Shown piece after piece: positions 30,389-40,348 of a stretch of DNA of 64,000 nucleotides. Position numbers and translations under genes: made by a program. The DNA lies in assembly GCA_002099365.1 (NCBI GenBank), contig MSED01000013.1, positions 620,001-684,000 on the forward strand, written 5' to 3'. The stretch's first letter is position 1; each line of letters begins with the position of its first letter. This DNA is from Phialophora verrucosa. Its lineage: Eukaryota; Ascomycota; Eurotiomycetes; Chaetothyriales; Herpotrichiellaceae. The notes under the pieces are model-generated. The model ran no database searches. It was not told the origin of the DNA and worked only from the letters and a program-made list of their open reading frames with translations.

Positions 30389-33061
30389 ATGTTATTCGGC
30401 TGCCTCCTGCTCGCCCTGCCCTGGCTGGCGAGTGCAGCGCCAAAACCAAAACCTCTTGAACTTGCGACTCGGCAGGCGACTTCCTCCTACTGGCTGAGTC
30501 AGATCCAGCGTCAAGGCACGGTTGCATACACCTCAGACACCGCCTACAAAGTTTTCCGAAACGTGAAGGACTATGGTGCTGTCGGTGATGGGTCCAATGA
30601 CGACACTGTTGCGATCAACAATGCCATTACCGACGGGGGTCGCTGCGGGCAGGGTTGCGACAGCTCGACGACCACACCTGCGATCATCTACTTCCCTCCA
30701 GGTACCTACGCGGTCTCAGCTCCCATCATTCAGCTATATTACACCCAATTTGTTGGAGATGCCGTCAATTTGCCTACCATCCTTGCCTTGCCTGGCTTCG
30801 AAGGTCTTGCAGTCCTTGACACTGATCCATACATCCCTGGGGGTAATGGTGCACAATGGTATACCAATCAAAACAACTTCTACCGCCAGATGCGCAACCT
30901 GATCGTCGACATTTCACAGATGCCAGAGGACAAAGGAGCTGGGATCCATTGGCAAGTTGCGCAGGCGACCAGTTTGCAAAACATTGTCTTCAATATGCGC
31001 CCCAAGTCTCCGGCCAACAAACAACAAGGTATCTTCATGGATAATGGCTCAGGCGGTTTTATGTCCGATCTCACCTTCAATGGCGGAAAGTTCGGTATGT
31101 TCCTCGGAAATCAGCAGTTTACCACCCGCAATCTGACCTTCAACAATTGCGGAACTGCCATCTTCATGAACTGGAATTGGCTCTGGACACTGAAATCCGT
31201 CAGTGTGAACAACTGCGACATTGGGATCGATATGTCGAATCTCCAGGATGGTGTCAACCAGACTGTGGGCTCCCTCATTCTACTTGATAGCGTCATGAGC
31301 GGGACTCCAGTTGGCATCAAAACTTCCTACAATTCGACCAGCGCACCTGCGACTGGCGGTACTATGGCCTTGCAAAATGTTGACTTCACTGGCACTCAGA
31401 ACGCTATTGTTGGAGCCGATGGCGTCACACCCATTCTTGCTGGTGGACAACTTGTCGCCGCTTGGGGTCAGGGCGATACTTACTCTCCAGCTAGCGTCGC
31501 AGCAGACCAACCTGTCAAACGAGCGCCTCAAATTCAGCCTCTACGTCCCCGAGGCCCGCCAGCGTCATACTCTTCGACAACCACAACCACTCTCACGATC
31601 TCGGCCCTACCTCCGCCATCGGATGTGGCTTTGACCACAACCACCGTTTTCATTACCGCGTTTCCTACTTCGAATGGCGGACCTCCTCCGTTCACTATCT
31701 TACCCTTTCCACCTGTCGGATCCAGTGGTTCTCCCCTCGTGCCTTCCAACGCCACTGCGACGGTGAGCGCATCTTCGACTCGGTCAACGCTTCCGGCACC
31801 AACCGCTCCAGCTGCATGTTCTGCTTCTCCCGCTGCCCTCCAATCTGCACGAGTTCAGCAAGGACTGACCGCCCCGAACATGCCAGCATCGCTCATGAAC
31901 GGCAGCAAGATCTTTGAGCGTTCTAAGCCACAATACGAGGACTCCCCGGTCTCATCTTTCATCAGCGTCAAGTCTCAAGGTGCGAGGGGCGACGGAGTTA
32001 CAGACGACACTGCCACGATTCAGAAAATTCTGGATTCTGCTACACCTGGCCAGATCATCTACTTTGACCATGGTGCCTACGTCATTTCTGACACTGTCCG
32101 AGTCCCATCAAACATCAAGATCACTGGCGAAATCTGGCCCCTTATCATGATACAAGGATCAGCCTTCCAAGACATCAACAACCCCAAGCCTGCTTTCCAG
32201 GTTGGCCAACCCGGCGATGTTGGCTCAGTGGAGATGTCTGATCTTGTCTTTGAGACTATTGGCCCTGCTCCAGGTGCCATCATCCTGGAATGGAATGTCG
32301 CCCAAGAATCGCAGGGCTCTGCCGGTATGTGGGACGTCAATTTCCGCATTGGTGGATCTGCCGGTACTCAGCTCCAGCAGGATACCTGCCAGGCTAACGT
32401 CACTGGCTCCTTCGAGTTCAAGCCCGAGTGTGCTGGCGCTTTTCTCTTGATGCACATCACCCAACAAGCATCCGGCTATTTCGAGAACTGTTGGTTCTGG
32501 GTTGCGGATCACGAGCTCGACATTACTACCCACAACCAGACCAATATCTACAACGGCCGAGGCGTACTCGTCGAGAGTCAAGGCCCTGTCTGGATGTATG
32601 GAACCTCCTCCGAGCACAACCAGCTCTACAACTACCAATTCGCCAATGCTCGTGACATTTTCATGGGTGCTATTCAAACGGAAACTCCGTACATGCAATC
32701 TTCACCAGATGCACTGCAAGGCGGCTTCCCACCCAGCTCGTCATTCACCGACCCGACCTTCGCGGACTGCACAACCGAGTCCTGCAAGAAGTCCTGGGGC
32801 CTGCGAATCGTTGATTCGTCCGAAATCTACATGTATGGCGGTGGCCTCTACAGCTTCTTTGATAATTACATCCAGACCTGCCTTGAAACTGAGTCTTGCC
32901 AGGAGAACATGGTTGATATCCAATGTTCCCAGAACATCTCTCTCTTCGGCTTGACCACCAAGGCTTCGGTCAACATGGTCAACGTCAACGGCCAGCCAGA
33001 GGCGATCGGTGCTGACCACGAAAATATGTTCGGGCAGACAGTTATGCTCTTTGAGACTTGA
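30389..33061 (+). CDS. Secreted GH55 exo-beta-1,3-glucanase
   Basis: An 890-residue single-exon glycoside hydrolase. A signal peptide (LLLALPWLASA, about residues 1-16) and a dibasic-like ATR processing point precede the mature enzyme. Two pectate-lyase-like beta-helix halves start with the duplicated signatures VKDYGAVGDGSNDDT and VKSQGARGDGVTDDT, the GH55 hallmark. They are joined by a Pro/Thr/Ser-rich linker near residues 380-480. Many N-glycosylation sequons are visible. GH55 enzymes release glucose or laminaribiose from the ends of beta-1,3-glucans, for wall remodelling, reserve glucan use or attack on other fungi. ATG 30389 is preferred over the longer upstream frame because it places the signal peptide at the terminus. 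No functional tie to neighbours is evident. Confidence 0.93.
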   Translation: MLFGCLLLALPWLASAAPKPKPLELATRQATSSYWLSQIQRQGTVAYTSDTAYKVFRNVKDYGAVGDGSNDDTVAINNAITDGGRCGQGCDSSTTTPAIIYFPPGTYAVSAPIIQLYYTQFVGDAVNLPTILALPGFEGLAVLDTDPYIPGGNGAQWYTNQNNFYRQMRNLIVDISQMPEDKGAGIHWQVAQATSLQNIVFNMRPKSPANKQQGIFMDNGSGGFMSDLTFNGGKFGMFLGNQQFTTRNLTFNNCGTAIFMNWNWLWTLKSVSVNNCDIGIDMSNLQDGVNQTVGSLILLDSVMSGTPVGIKTSYNSTSAPATGGTMALQNVDFTGTQNAIVGADGVTPILAGGQLVAAWGQGDTYSPASVAADQPVKRAPQIQPLRPRGPPASYSSTTTTTLTISALPPPSDVALTTTTVFITAFPTSNGGPPPFTILPFPPVGSSGSPLVPSNATATVSASSTRSTLPAPTAPAACSASPAALQSARVQQGLTAPNMPASLMNGSKIFERSKPQYEDSPVSSFISVKSQGARGDGVTDDTATIQKILDSATPGQIIYFDHGAYVISDTVRVPSNIKITGEIWPLIMIQGSAFQDINNPKPAFQVGQPGDVGSVEMSDLVFETIGPAPGAIILEWNVAQESQGSAGMWDVNFRIGGSAGTQLQQDTCQANVTGSFEFKPECAGAFLLMHITQQASGYFENCWFWVADHELDITTHNQTNIYNGRGVLVESQGPVWMYGTSSEHNQLYNYQFANARDIFMGAIQTETPYMQSSPDALQGGFPPSSSFTDPTFADCTTESCKKSWGLRIVDSSEIYMYGGGLYSFFDNYIQTCLETESCQENMVDIQCSQNISLFGLTTKASVNMVNVNGQPEAIGADHENMFGQTVMLFET

Positions 33062-33662
33062 TTTTGACAACACAGAGAAGTGCGGGCGGGAAAGTCTCAA
33101 GAGCACGGAACCAAGATAGGAAAATGCAACAACAAACATTCAGTGAAACAGGTAATAATATTGGAATGTGCAAACGTGAGCTTGGAGCCTGGACAGGTGC
33201 GAGCAGGCTGGTACATGATTATGAAATATCAAATATCGCGGGACATGCTGTCACGATGGGTTGTATGCCGCGGCACAGGTGTTGGTTGCAATTGTCATGC
33301 TCATAGTGATATCCGCATGGCTAAGAGGTGCGTTGCATTGCTGGAGTTGATATTGGCTGTGCTATTGCTTGGTCGTGGCTTTGGTGAGAACAGAACAGCG
33401 ACGGTGAACAAGGAAACCATTCGAAGGAATAGGCGCACAACTTGCCTGTAGACTCCGTAACATTCCTTCTCGTCGGTTGGTAAAGGTTACAGCAGGGCAG
33501 ATCGTCGTCACTGAAGCTGAGCGATTGAAATTCTTCATTTCCTGATATTGATTTTGCATTCCCTGTAAAGGCTACATCGCAGCAAGACTTCAAGCGCAAG
33601 GACGTTGATATCCCAAACGTGTCGATGTGTCCGTGCTATACTTTCCACCACAGATCGCAAAT
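33062..33662. other. Convergent intergenic region
   Basis: This 601-base spacer separates the glucanase 3' end from the MDR reductase 3' end. It contains only short uninformative frames and presumably both terminators. Confidence 0.55.
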
Positions 33663-34817
33663 CTATAGTCTCACAACCAGTTTCCGCCCCGACACCTTTC
33701 CCTCGGCAAGCCGATCCATGGCCTCCTGCACAGCCTCCAAGCCCTCTCCAACAACATCCTTCTCCGGCGCACACTTAATTCTTCCATCCGGCATCGCGCG
33801 CTCCAACCAGGGCGGCAGTCGTTCTGCGACGCGGTAGAACTGCTCCATCCCTTGTGTCAGATTCACGATGATTTCGACCCCGTGCACCGCGTGGGCTTCC
33901 GCGCCAGGGTATACTGCAGCGATGAACTTCCTGGTCGGGAGGGTGGTTGTGGCCGCCAGGCGGTGCAGGATCTCGCACAGTGGAGTGAGCGTCGGGGCTG
34001 TTGATATGCCGTCGTACGCACCGACGACTTCTCCTCCTCCCCCGACGAGCGAGGCAGCCACGTACGAGACGACATCGTCGACGATAGCGGGCGAGTTGTG
34101 ATCGAAACACTTCACCGCCCCGAGAGCCGTGACCATGGCGAAGTTCCGCGCAGAGCACATGCCGATCACGGTGTACCCTGCCTGCGTGGCGAGTTGGACG
34201 CCGCTGGATCCAACGCTGGAACTCGCGCCCCAGACGAGGAGGATTTTGCCGTTCGGATCGGCCTTGCGGTCCGCAGGGGGGAAGTCGAGGTTCAGCATCG
34301 TCGTGGGGAAGAGGCATGAAGCTGCCGTCGCGATCCCCAGCGGCAGGACCACCGCGTCGTCGTAGCTGATCCTGTCCGGAATCCTGGCGATCAACGGACC
34401 GCTCAGAACAACATATGTCTGGAACGCGGCGTACGCGTAGATCTTCTTCCTGCCCTGCCAGAGTGCCTTTGCCTCAGGGCTCATGCCGTCCGTGTCTCTC
34501 GACTCCTTCGTGTTCAGTGGTCCAGTCTGTGCGATCACGCGGTCTCCGATCCTGAAGTGAGAAATGAAGTCGTCTGGTGTGTTGGGGGGCAGTTCCACCA
34601 CTTCCCCGGCCACGTCGCAGCCTAGGATGCAGGGATATGCGTCTTCGGAGATGAGAATGCCGTGGCGCTGGATTCCCCAGTCGGCAGGGTTGATTGCGAC
34701 GGCGTGGGCTTTGATCACGAGTTCGTTAGCGGACGGGACGCTGTAAGGGGCCTGGGAAATGATTTGGGTGGGGGACTTGGGCGTCGGGAGAATAAGAGCC
34801 TTGTTGGTGGGAGGCAT
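33663..34817 (-). CDS. Zinc-less MDR oxidoreductase (second copy type)
   Basis: A 384-residue intronless reductase of the same group as the gene at 3531. It shares the motif pair AINPADWGIQ (41-50) and CILGCDVAGEV (63-73), and the coenzyme loop WGASSSVGSS (196-205). Zinc ligands are absent. It is 31 residues longer, mainly from an insertion around residues 100-125 that varies in this family. Expected chemistry is NADPH-dependent reduction of an activated double bond or quinone. It has no biosynthetic partner nearby, so a general detoxification role is as likely as a pathway role. The ATG at 34817 lies directly before the MPPTNKALIL start typical of the family. Confidence 0.9.
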   Translation of the reverse strand: MPPTNKALILPTPKSPTQIISQAPYSVPSANELVIKAHAVAINPADWGIQRHGILISEDAYPCILGCDVAGEVVELPPNTPDDFISHFRIGDRVIAQTGPLNTKESRDTDGMSPEAKALWQGRKKIYAYAAFQTYVVLSGPLIARIPDRISYDDAVVLPLGIATAASCLFPTTMLNLDFPPADRKADPNGKILLVWGASSSVGSSGVQLATQAGYTVIGMCSARNFAMVTALGAVKCFDHNSPAIVDDVVSYVAASLVGGGGEVVGAYDGISTAPTLTPLCEILHRLAATTTLPTRKFIAAVYPGAEAHAVHGVEIIVNLTQGMEQFYRVAERLPPWLERAMPDGRIKCAPEKDVVGEGLEAVQEAMDRLAEGKVSGRKLVVRL

Positions 34818-35910
34818 CTTGGATGGACAGAAGGAGATGACGGACTCCGGTTGGGGGAAAGGAAGATGTTAAGGTAGGAGGCTTTGGAGGAGGGAATCGA
34901 ATCAACGATGGAAGTCGGATGAGTAATTATACTCCAGGAGGGGGCGAGGCTGATACTCAATTATATACTCGTCCTCAATCGTGGCCAACTGGGCATTGTG
35001 TTACTTCCGCTTGCGAAGCTTAGTACAGCCGCTCCTGGTCCCGGGCTGAGCCTGGATGTAAGCGTTAACTCCTTAAGGAGCCAAAGTTTCGCCAGCAGAC
35101 TGATGTTCAGGGCCGGATCGGGACATCGAGAAATTCATGGGAAGGTAAGGGAAGGGAACGCGGCATGTCTGTTTCCCTTCGAACCTGGTGTGCGGACATG
35201 AAAACCCCCTCGTTCAATACGAGCGGAGGCGATGTTTGACGGGTTGAATACGAGCGGAGGTCTAGCATATCGAGTTGAATGCGATTAAGGCCCTTCAATG
35301 AGTGAGCGGTTATGCAGGGAAGCCACGGGGTATGGTGCCCCTGATCGCCGCTGGTGGCTATACATGAGTCGTTAACTCCACATGAATACGAGTCGAGGCT
35401 AGCCTCGTCGAGGGTATACGAGTGGGGGTTAGACAGATGGGTAGGGAGGGACTTCTTTGGACTTGATGAATCTGAAGAGCGCATCAGGTTTGTTTCGATT
35501 CTTTCGCAGCGTACCGCGCGTTATGGCGTAATGTTTCAAGATGTACCAGATCTGAGTTAGAGGGCGACCATATAGCAACTCCGCGTCATTCGGGGGTCAC
35601 TCCTTCTGACTGTCAAGGTGGGCAGCAGATTAAACCTCCTGCCATTGTGTCTTAAAGAGGACCCTCGCATCGCTTCTCAGTTTCTGCACACTGTGACTCT
35701 TCCGTTGCTTTGATATCGAGGATGTGCTATTTGTTGAAGATGAGAGGAAAGCTTTGAGGCTCGGTCCCGGAACCGGGCTTAATTGATCCGTGCCGAAGTG
35801 CAGCCGGCACCAAGTGGGCTAGGCGGCCATGCAGCGATGGATGCGCTTGATGGTGATGGGCTGCGAGAAACTTCATTCTGCTAGACAACCAACGCGCAGA
35901 CAGGGCAACC
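34818..35910. promoter_or_regulatory. Divergent promoter region with repeated ATACGAG elements
   Basis: This 1.1-kb region separates two outward-transcribed genes. It contains four imperfect copies of a 14-base element and a perfect palindrome, listed separately. No gene is seen. Confidence 0.55.
35216..35428 (+). repeat. Four dispersed copies of an AATACGAGYSGRGG element
   Basis: Copies lie at 35216-35229 and 35247-35260 (identical), 35385-35398 and 35415-35428 (diverged). The two pairs are each spaced about 30 bases. A 14-base perfect palindrome CGAGGCTAGCCTCG at 35394-35407 overlaps the third copy. The arrangement suggests either regulator sites or a decayed minisatellite. Confidence 0.55.
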
Positions 35911-38900
35911 ATGACTCTCCGGCACCCTGCACGATTGTACAGGGAGCCAGATGACGACTACGACAATGACAATGACCACAGCTTCTCCACCGACGAGGAT
36001 GATTCCGTACAAATCCTACCTCAAGTCCTACCTGTCGCCCTGCCCGCCCAAAGCAATGAGTCTAATACCGATGTCGTTGCTCCTCTCCTCCCTCCAGACG
36101 ACCCTTTGGCATTACGGACGCGGCAGCGGAGAGAGTCATTTGTAGTCGAAGAAGTCAACGAGTTTCCCCCGCTTCATCCTTTCCAGACTGCCTTCAGTCC
36201 GGAAACACTGATCGCATTCATGCGTGAAGAAATGGAAAAGATCAGCCGTGACCGTGAGGCTTCGCGGGCTAAAAGCAAGGGGAAACAGAAAGATACGGCT
36301 GCTCCACCGGCCTTGGGTCTGTCAGACTCGGCACCATCGTCTCTCTTGCCTTCTGCTCCACCACTGTCGGACCCGTCCAACGGCGGCCAGGTAGCTTCAG
36401 GTCCTGCGACCCGTCGCTCACTGCGACTCTCCCAGATAGGTTCGTCTCCTTTTAGCCCACTCAACCCTGTCGTCACGACGTCTATGCCACACGTTCCAAC
36501 AGCACCTTACTTTCATCCTACTGGCTTCATCCAGCCCACGCGGACAACCACCTTCGAACAGTATACCCAGAGCAAGAGAAACGCTGTTAGAAACAACGCG
36601 CACGAGTCTTCGACTAGCCCGTTGCGCGCTAAGCTGCGTCAGTCGGGACTTTCTAGAGCCGGATTCACCCCCGGGCCTTCGGCTGCTGAGAGCCCAGGTC
36701 CCGTTGGAGTTGTTTCGGGTACGCACGACTTGTCAGACTTGACGCTGCAGGACAACCATGTGGAGCACCCAGAGCAGATGCCTTCTCCCGGGTTCCTAAG
36801 TCGCGCTGCAAACATCATTATCCGAAAGAAGGTCGGCGGGAATCTACTAGGACGGCCTCGAGGCTTTTCGACCGGGACTGGTGCGGCTATTGCGAACAGT
36901 ACGGTTCCCTATGCTCCGGAACCGGCAACATCAGGTGAATCCAGCACCTCCATTGAAGTGGAAGAGCAGCAACGTAGCCCTAAGGTTTCCTTCGATTATG
37001 CTAAGATCATTCCTGAAACTATCCCTGCAACTGACAAGAAGAGCTTCCTCGGCAAGATCGCCCGGGCCAAGCGAACCCAGTCATCCGATCCTGAACCGGA
37101 TGCACAACCAACCAGTGGCAGATCCAGATTCAGATTGTCGAGCAAGGCGAAGAAGAAAGAGGAGTCCATACCCGCTGAGGTGAAGCAATATCCGCGCCTC
37201 TGGAAGCCCTCAAATACGCCCGATATGCACGCCGAGCCCCCACACTGCAGCAGATCTCGTCCACCTGCGGAGGCGACCGTGCCCTTGGGCGAACCTATTG
37301 CGATCTGGTTGGTCGACGAAAATTTGTGGACTGTAATCTGTCAGTTCCTCTCAACCCAAGACGTCAAGAACCTCCGTCTTGTCAGCAGGTTGCATGCGCA
37401 ACGATTGGCTCCGATCCAGCTCAGAAATATTGTGGTCAAATTCGACCAAAAATTCTTTGACACCACCATATTCGAGAACCATGGTCCTAACATTAATCGA
37501 TTTGGTATCTCGTTCGAATACGACCTGCAAGGCCTGGCGTACGCGAGCCCAAAGGTGATCGAGAAGGAACAGGATGCTTGGTTTGGGAAGTTCATTTGGC
37601 CGACGGAGAATTATCCTCGATTTCCGGAGCTGCAAGCCATCGAGGACCTGATCGACAATAATCGCCCTCTGCTCAAACACGCTCTCGCCAAAATCACCAA
37701 TGCCTCGGAGCTTGGCTTGTGCATCGATAGCGGCCATGGCTGGATTGAGGGACCTGATATCTCCGACCTGGCTCTGTTCAACAAACGAATCAGTCAAGGG
37801 AGCAAAGTATTCGGCAAGACTTTCAAGACCGAAGATGTGTGGACCACCTTTGCTCGCAACGAGCTATTCCGATGGGGTCAACAGAACACCATCAACACCA
37901 CTCTGAAGTCGATCCTCGCTCGGGAGCCACCGCCAGTGTCCGATGCTAAAGAGGTTCAGTTTTTGGACAGACTCAAGGTGCGCGACATGGAAAGCTTCAC
38001 GTGTCAGAATGAACAGTACGACTTCGACCCAGAGTGCCATACTGGAGGCATCGCCACCGTCCTCGACCAGGACCCAGCAGCCGCCGTCGACCCACAAGCC
38101 AATCCTCTTGGTGCTGCAGTACAGCACCTCGTGGATTTGAATCAAAGTCAAGCCGAGCGTCACATCCGGGCTCGAAACCGGGCCAGGAACTCCAACCGCA
38201 AGTTACCTCAATGGCCACTGATCTTTAATGGCCACAACCTTGCTGCGGAACACGGTGGTCATCTTTCGTTCATCCAAGGCAAAATTGCCAATCCCTTCGT
38301 ATCGCCCATCACTCCGCGAATACTCACCGAAGCGCAGGCTCAATGGCTGATGGAGACGGTGTGGGCTCAGCGAGCGTTTCTAGTGGCATATACCACGGCG
38401 ATCATTACAAATAAGACCAATTTCCGCCACATTCATACTCTCCGTATCAGCCGGCTGTCCTCTGGCCTGCTGCCATCTCTGGAGCAGCGCGAGTTCTGGA
38501 AGTCTTTGACTGGGCTTAAACGGTTGGAGATCTACCTCAGCCCCGACTGGCGCCAAGAACATGTCATCGGCGACAAATCTTTTATGCACAACATGCCCAT
38601 CTCTCCCGCAAAGGCTGCTGAGCGATTCACTGACTTCTTGAGGAGCTATATCACAAAGCTTGAGAACCTGCACAGCTTGACCATCGGCTACGTCGGTGGC
38701 GGTGAACACGCCGTTGGCATGTTTGCCCGCAATCAGCACGTCTTGCCTGCCCCCATTGTTGACAGTCCAAAGGAGTGGCTGCATAAATATAGCAGCAAGG
38801 CTGCTCCGCCGCCGATCAAGTTCGACCACGTCAGAGAGCTCAAATTCGAGAATTGCTGGTTCACTCCTTGGATGCTCAAAGGATTCATGGAAGGCAGTAG

Positions 38901-39615
38901 AGACACAAGTCTTCATTCGTTGACTCTCGATTCCGTCAGCATGACCACCATTCATGATGATAATTTGGCGGCGTCTCTGATGACCGTCACGGACGGCCTT
39001 CGCTGTCGCCACTCGAAGGAGGAATGGCCCCTCGAGACCCTGCCCAGCGGCGCTGCATGGGCTCGTATTCTTGATGCCATCACCCCAGGAAAACCACTCT
39101 CTGAATACAGGCACGAAGCCGGCTTGATCGAGAGAGATGGGAAGCCCGCACCAGCGCGACATTTCCGTGGCCACGTTCAGCAGATCATCCTCAATAGCTG
39201 CGGTTATGTCACGATCTCTCTCCCGAATGGTCGGGCCTCGCGATACAACCAGAAATCGGCCGTCATCCAGTATGAGTTCCCTATGGATCGAGGCCTTGAA
39301 ATCCGCAGAGCTCGCTTTCACGGCTTGGTTGCACCACATAACGCTGACGCGGACGGCCGCCTGCGCGAGCGCGCCGCCTATGCTAATGAACTCCACGACA
39401 AGGAAAATCGGATCATGATCAGCAGCGAGGGGTTCCCTTGGCTTGGAACGCTGACCCAGTGCATTCATCCCATTGAGAAGCGCGTTCTAGAAGAGGCTTG
39501 GCAAATGAAATTTGGCTGGGGCGATGATTTGAGCAGGTGGGCTGCTGTTGAGGATGGCATGTTCGAAGGGGGGACCGGCCGTTTCAGCGGTGTGATCAAG
39601 AAGGACGCCCCGTGA
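35911..39615 (+). CDS. Large F-box-like protein of unknown function
   Basis: A 1234-residue single-exon protein. Residues 1-450 are low-complexity, with acidic clusters near the start, a Pro/Ser-rich section and a Lys-rich stretch (SKAKKKEE). Near residues 465-500 a segment reads LWTVICQFLSTQDVKNLRLVS, matching the helical F-box pattern that docks substrate receptors to Skp1 in SCF ubiquitin ligases. The remaining about 730 residues hold leucine-rich, partly repetitive helices and strands (for example LKRLEIYLSPDW, LHSLTIGYV, LHSLTLDSVSM), consistent with an irregular LRR-like substrate-binding domain. No membrane helix or signal peptide is present. The F-box call rests on the pattern alone; the overall family is otherwise unrecognised. 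ATG 35911 is the first in frame. Confidence 0.82.
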   Translation: MTLRHPARLYREPDDDYDNDNDHSFSTDEDDSVQILPQVLPVALPAQSNESNTDVVAPLLPPDDPLALRTRQRRESFVVEEVNEFPPLHPFQTAFSPETLIAFMREEMEKISRDREASRAKSKGKQKDTAAPPALGLSDSAPSSLLPSAPPLSDPSNGGQVASGPATRRSLRLSQIGSSPFSPLNPVVTTSMPHVPTAPYFHPTGFIQPTRTTTFEQYTQSKRNAVRNNAHESSTSPLRAKLRQSGLSRAGFTPGPSAAESPGPVGVVSGTHDLSDLTLQDNHVEHPEQMPSPGFLSRAANIIIRKKVGGNLLGRPRGFSTGTGAAIANSTVPYAPEPATSGESSTSIEVEEQQRSPKVSFDYAKIIPETIPATDKKSFLGKIARAKRTQSSDPEPDAQPTSGRSRFRLSSKAKKKEESIPAEVKQYPRLWKPSNTPDMHAEPPHCSRSRPPAEATVPLGEPIAIWLVDENLWTVICQFLSTQDVKNLRLVSRLHAQRLAPIQLRNIVVKFDQKFFDTTIFENHGPNINRFGISFEYDLQGLAYASPKVIEKEQDAWFGKFIWPTENYPRFPELQAIEDLIDNNRPLLKHALAKITNASELGLCIDSGHGWIEGPDISDLALFNKRISQGSKVFGKTFKTEDVWTTFARNELFRWGQQNTINTTLKSILAREPPPVSDAKEVQFLDRLKVRDMESFTCQNEQYDFDPECHTGGIATVLDQDPAAAVDPQANPLGAAVQHLVDLNQSQAERHIRARNRARNSNRKLPQWPLIFNGHNLAAEHGGHLSFIQGKIANPFVSPITPRILTEAQAQWLMETVWAQRAFLVAYTTAIITNKTNFRHIHTLRISRLSSGLLPSLEQREFWKSLTGLKRLEIYLSPDWRQEHVIGDKSFMHNMPISPAKAAERFTDFLRSYITKLENLHSLTIGYVGGGEHAVGMFARNQHVLPAPIVDSPKEWLHKYSSKAAPPPIKFDHVRELKFENCWFTPWMLKGFMEGSRDTSLHSLTLDSVSMTTIHDDNLAASLMTVTDGLRCRHSKEEWPLETLPSGAAWARILDAITPGKPLSEYRHEAGLIERDGKPAPARHFRGHVQQIILNSCGYVTISLPNGRASRYNQKSAVIQYEFPMDRGLEIRRARFHGLVAPHNADADGRLRERAAYANELHDKENRIMISSEGFPWLGTLTQCIHPIEKRVLEEAWQMKFGWGDDLSRWAAVEDGMFEGGTGRFSGVIKKDAP

Positions 39616-40348
39616 TTTGAATTGAGGGGGAAGAGAGAGGGAGAGATTGGGCGAGCGATGATCTGATGCCTGGCAGCGATGGTAGCCTGAACACCCTGGC
39701 TCTTTGCAGGTGTGTCGGTCCATACCAAAACTTCGCCAGCTGCCGGCATGAACAGATTGAATTCTCCACGACAGCAGCTCAACGCCATCACATCCATGAA
39801 TAGACGCTATTACTGGCACCTTTGCCGTCGACCTTACACCTTGTCAGATGATGGGACGATATGCGTGCACGACACGCAACGACCTGAAATCCGAGATACC
39901 CAACGGGACTGGAGTTTGGCACGCTTGAATTCTAAAGGCACACTGTCTATCATCAAGTCTTTGCGAAACTACAAGAGCAGGGTGTTGGTGGCGTTTTCAT
40001 CCGAACCATAGCTGGATCGAAGCCAATTGTACGATTAGCTGACCTAATTACTTAGACCACTGACTTCGAGTGTGGTTGCCAGAGAAACAAATGACAGCAG
40101 ATCAGCTTTTTTTCCCGTCTACTCGGTGTTCCTACCTGTCCTTTCACGCAGGTTCTGCTTCGGGAATTCAGCCTCGTGGCGGTCCGTGACAATGTGCATT
40201 CATCCTACGGTGTAGTGGTATAAGTCTGGACTCACTAGTTCAGTTGAGGGGGAATGTGTATACCAGATGGCTCAGCAGCAACAGCAACAGTGACAACAGC
40301 GGGGGCTCGTGTTCTTATTCCTGGCATTAAGTCCGACCGTCTCGTGAA
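39616..40348. other. Convergent intergenic region
   Basis: This spacer separates the F-box-like gene from the 3' end of the Zn2Cys6 regulator. It contains a CAG/CAA-type tract at about 40267-40290 and a tRNA-like fragment at 40201-40250 that fails inspection. No gene is supported. Confidence 0.55.

Noticed and set aside
38380..39468. 362-residue minus-strand open frame
   Set aside because: It is wholly antisense to the F-box-like gene and has no recognisable motif.
40201..40250. tRNA-like fragment with GTGTAGTGGTATAAGT resembling an internal A box
   Set aside because: No proper B box (the sequence reads AGTTCAGTTGA), no acceptor stem and no anticodon arm can be folded.
40272..40348. Cys/His-rich C-terminal extension of the Zn2Cys6 regulator
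   Set aside because: It arises only if the GTAAGT intron at 40426 is ignored; it is translation of intron and CAG/CAA repeat sequence.
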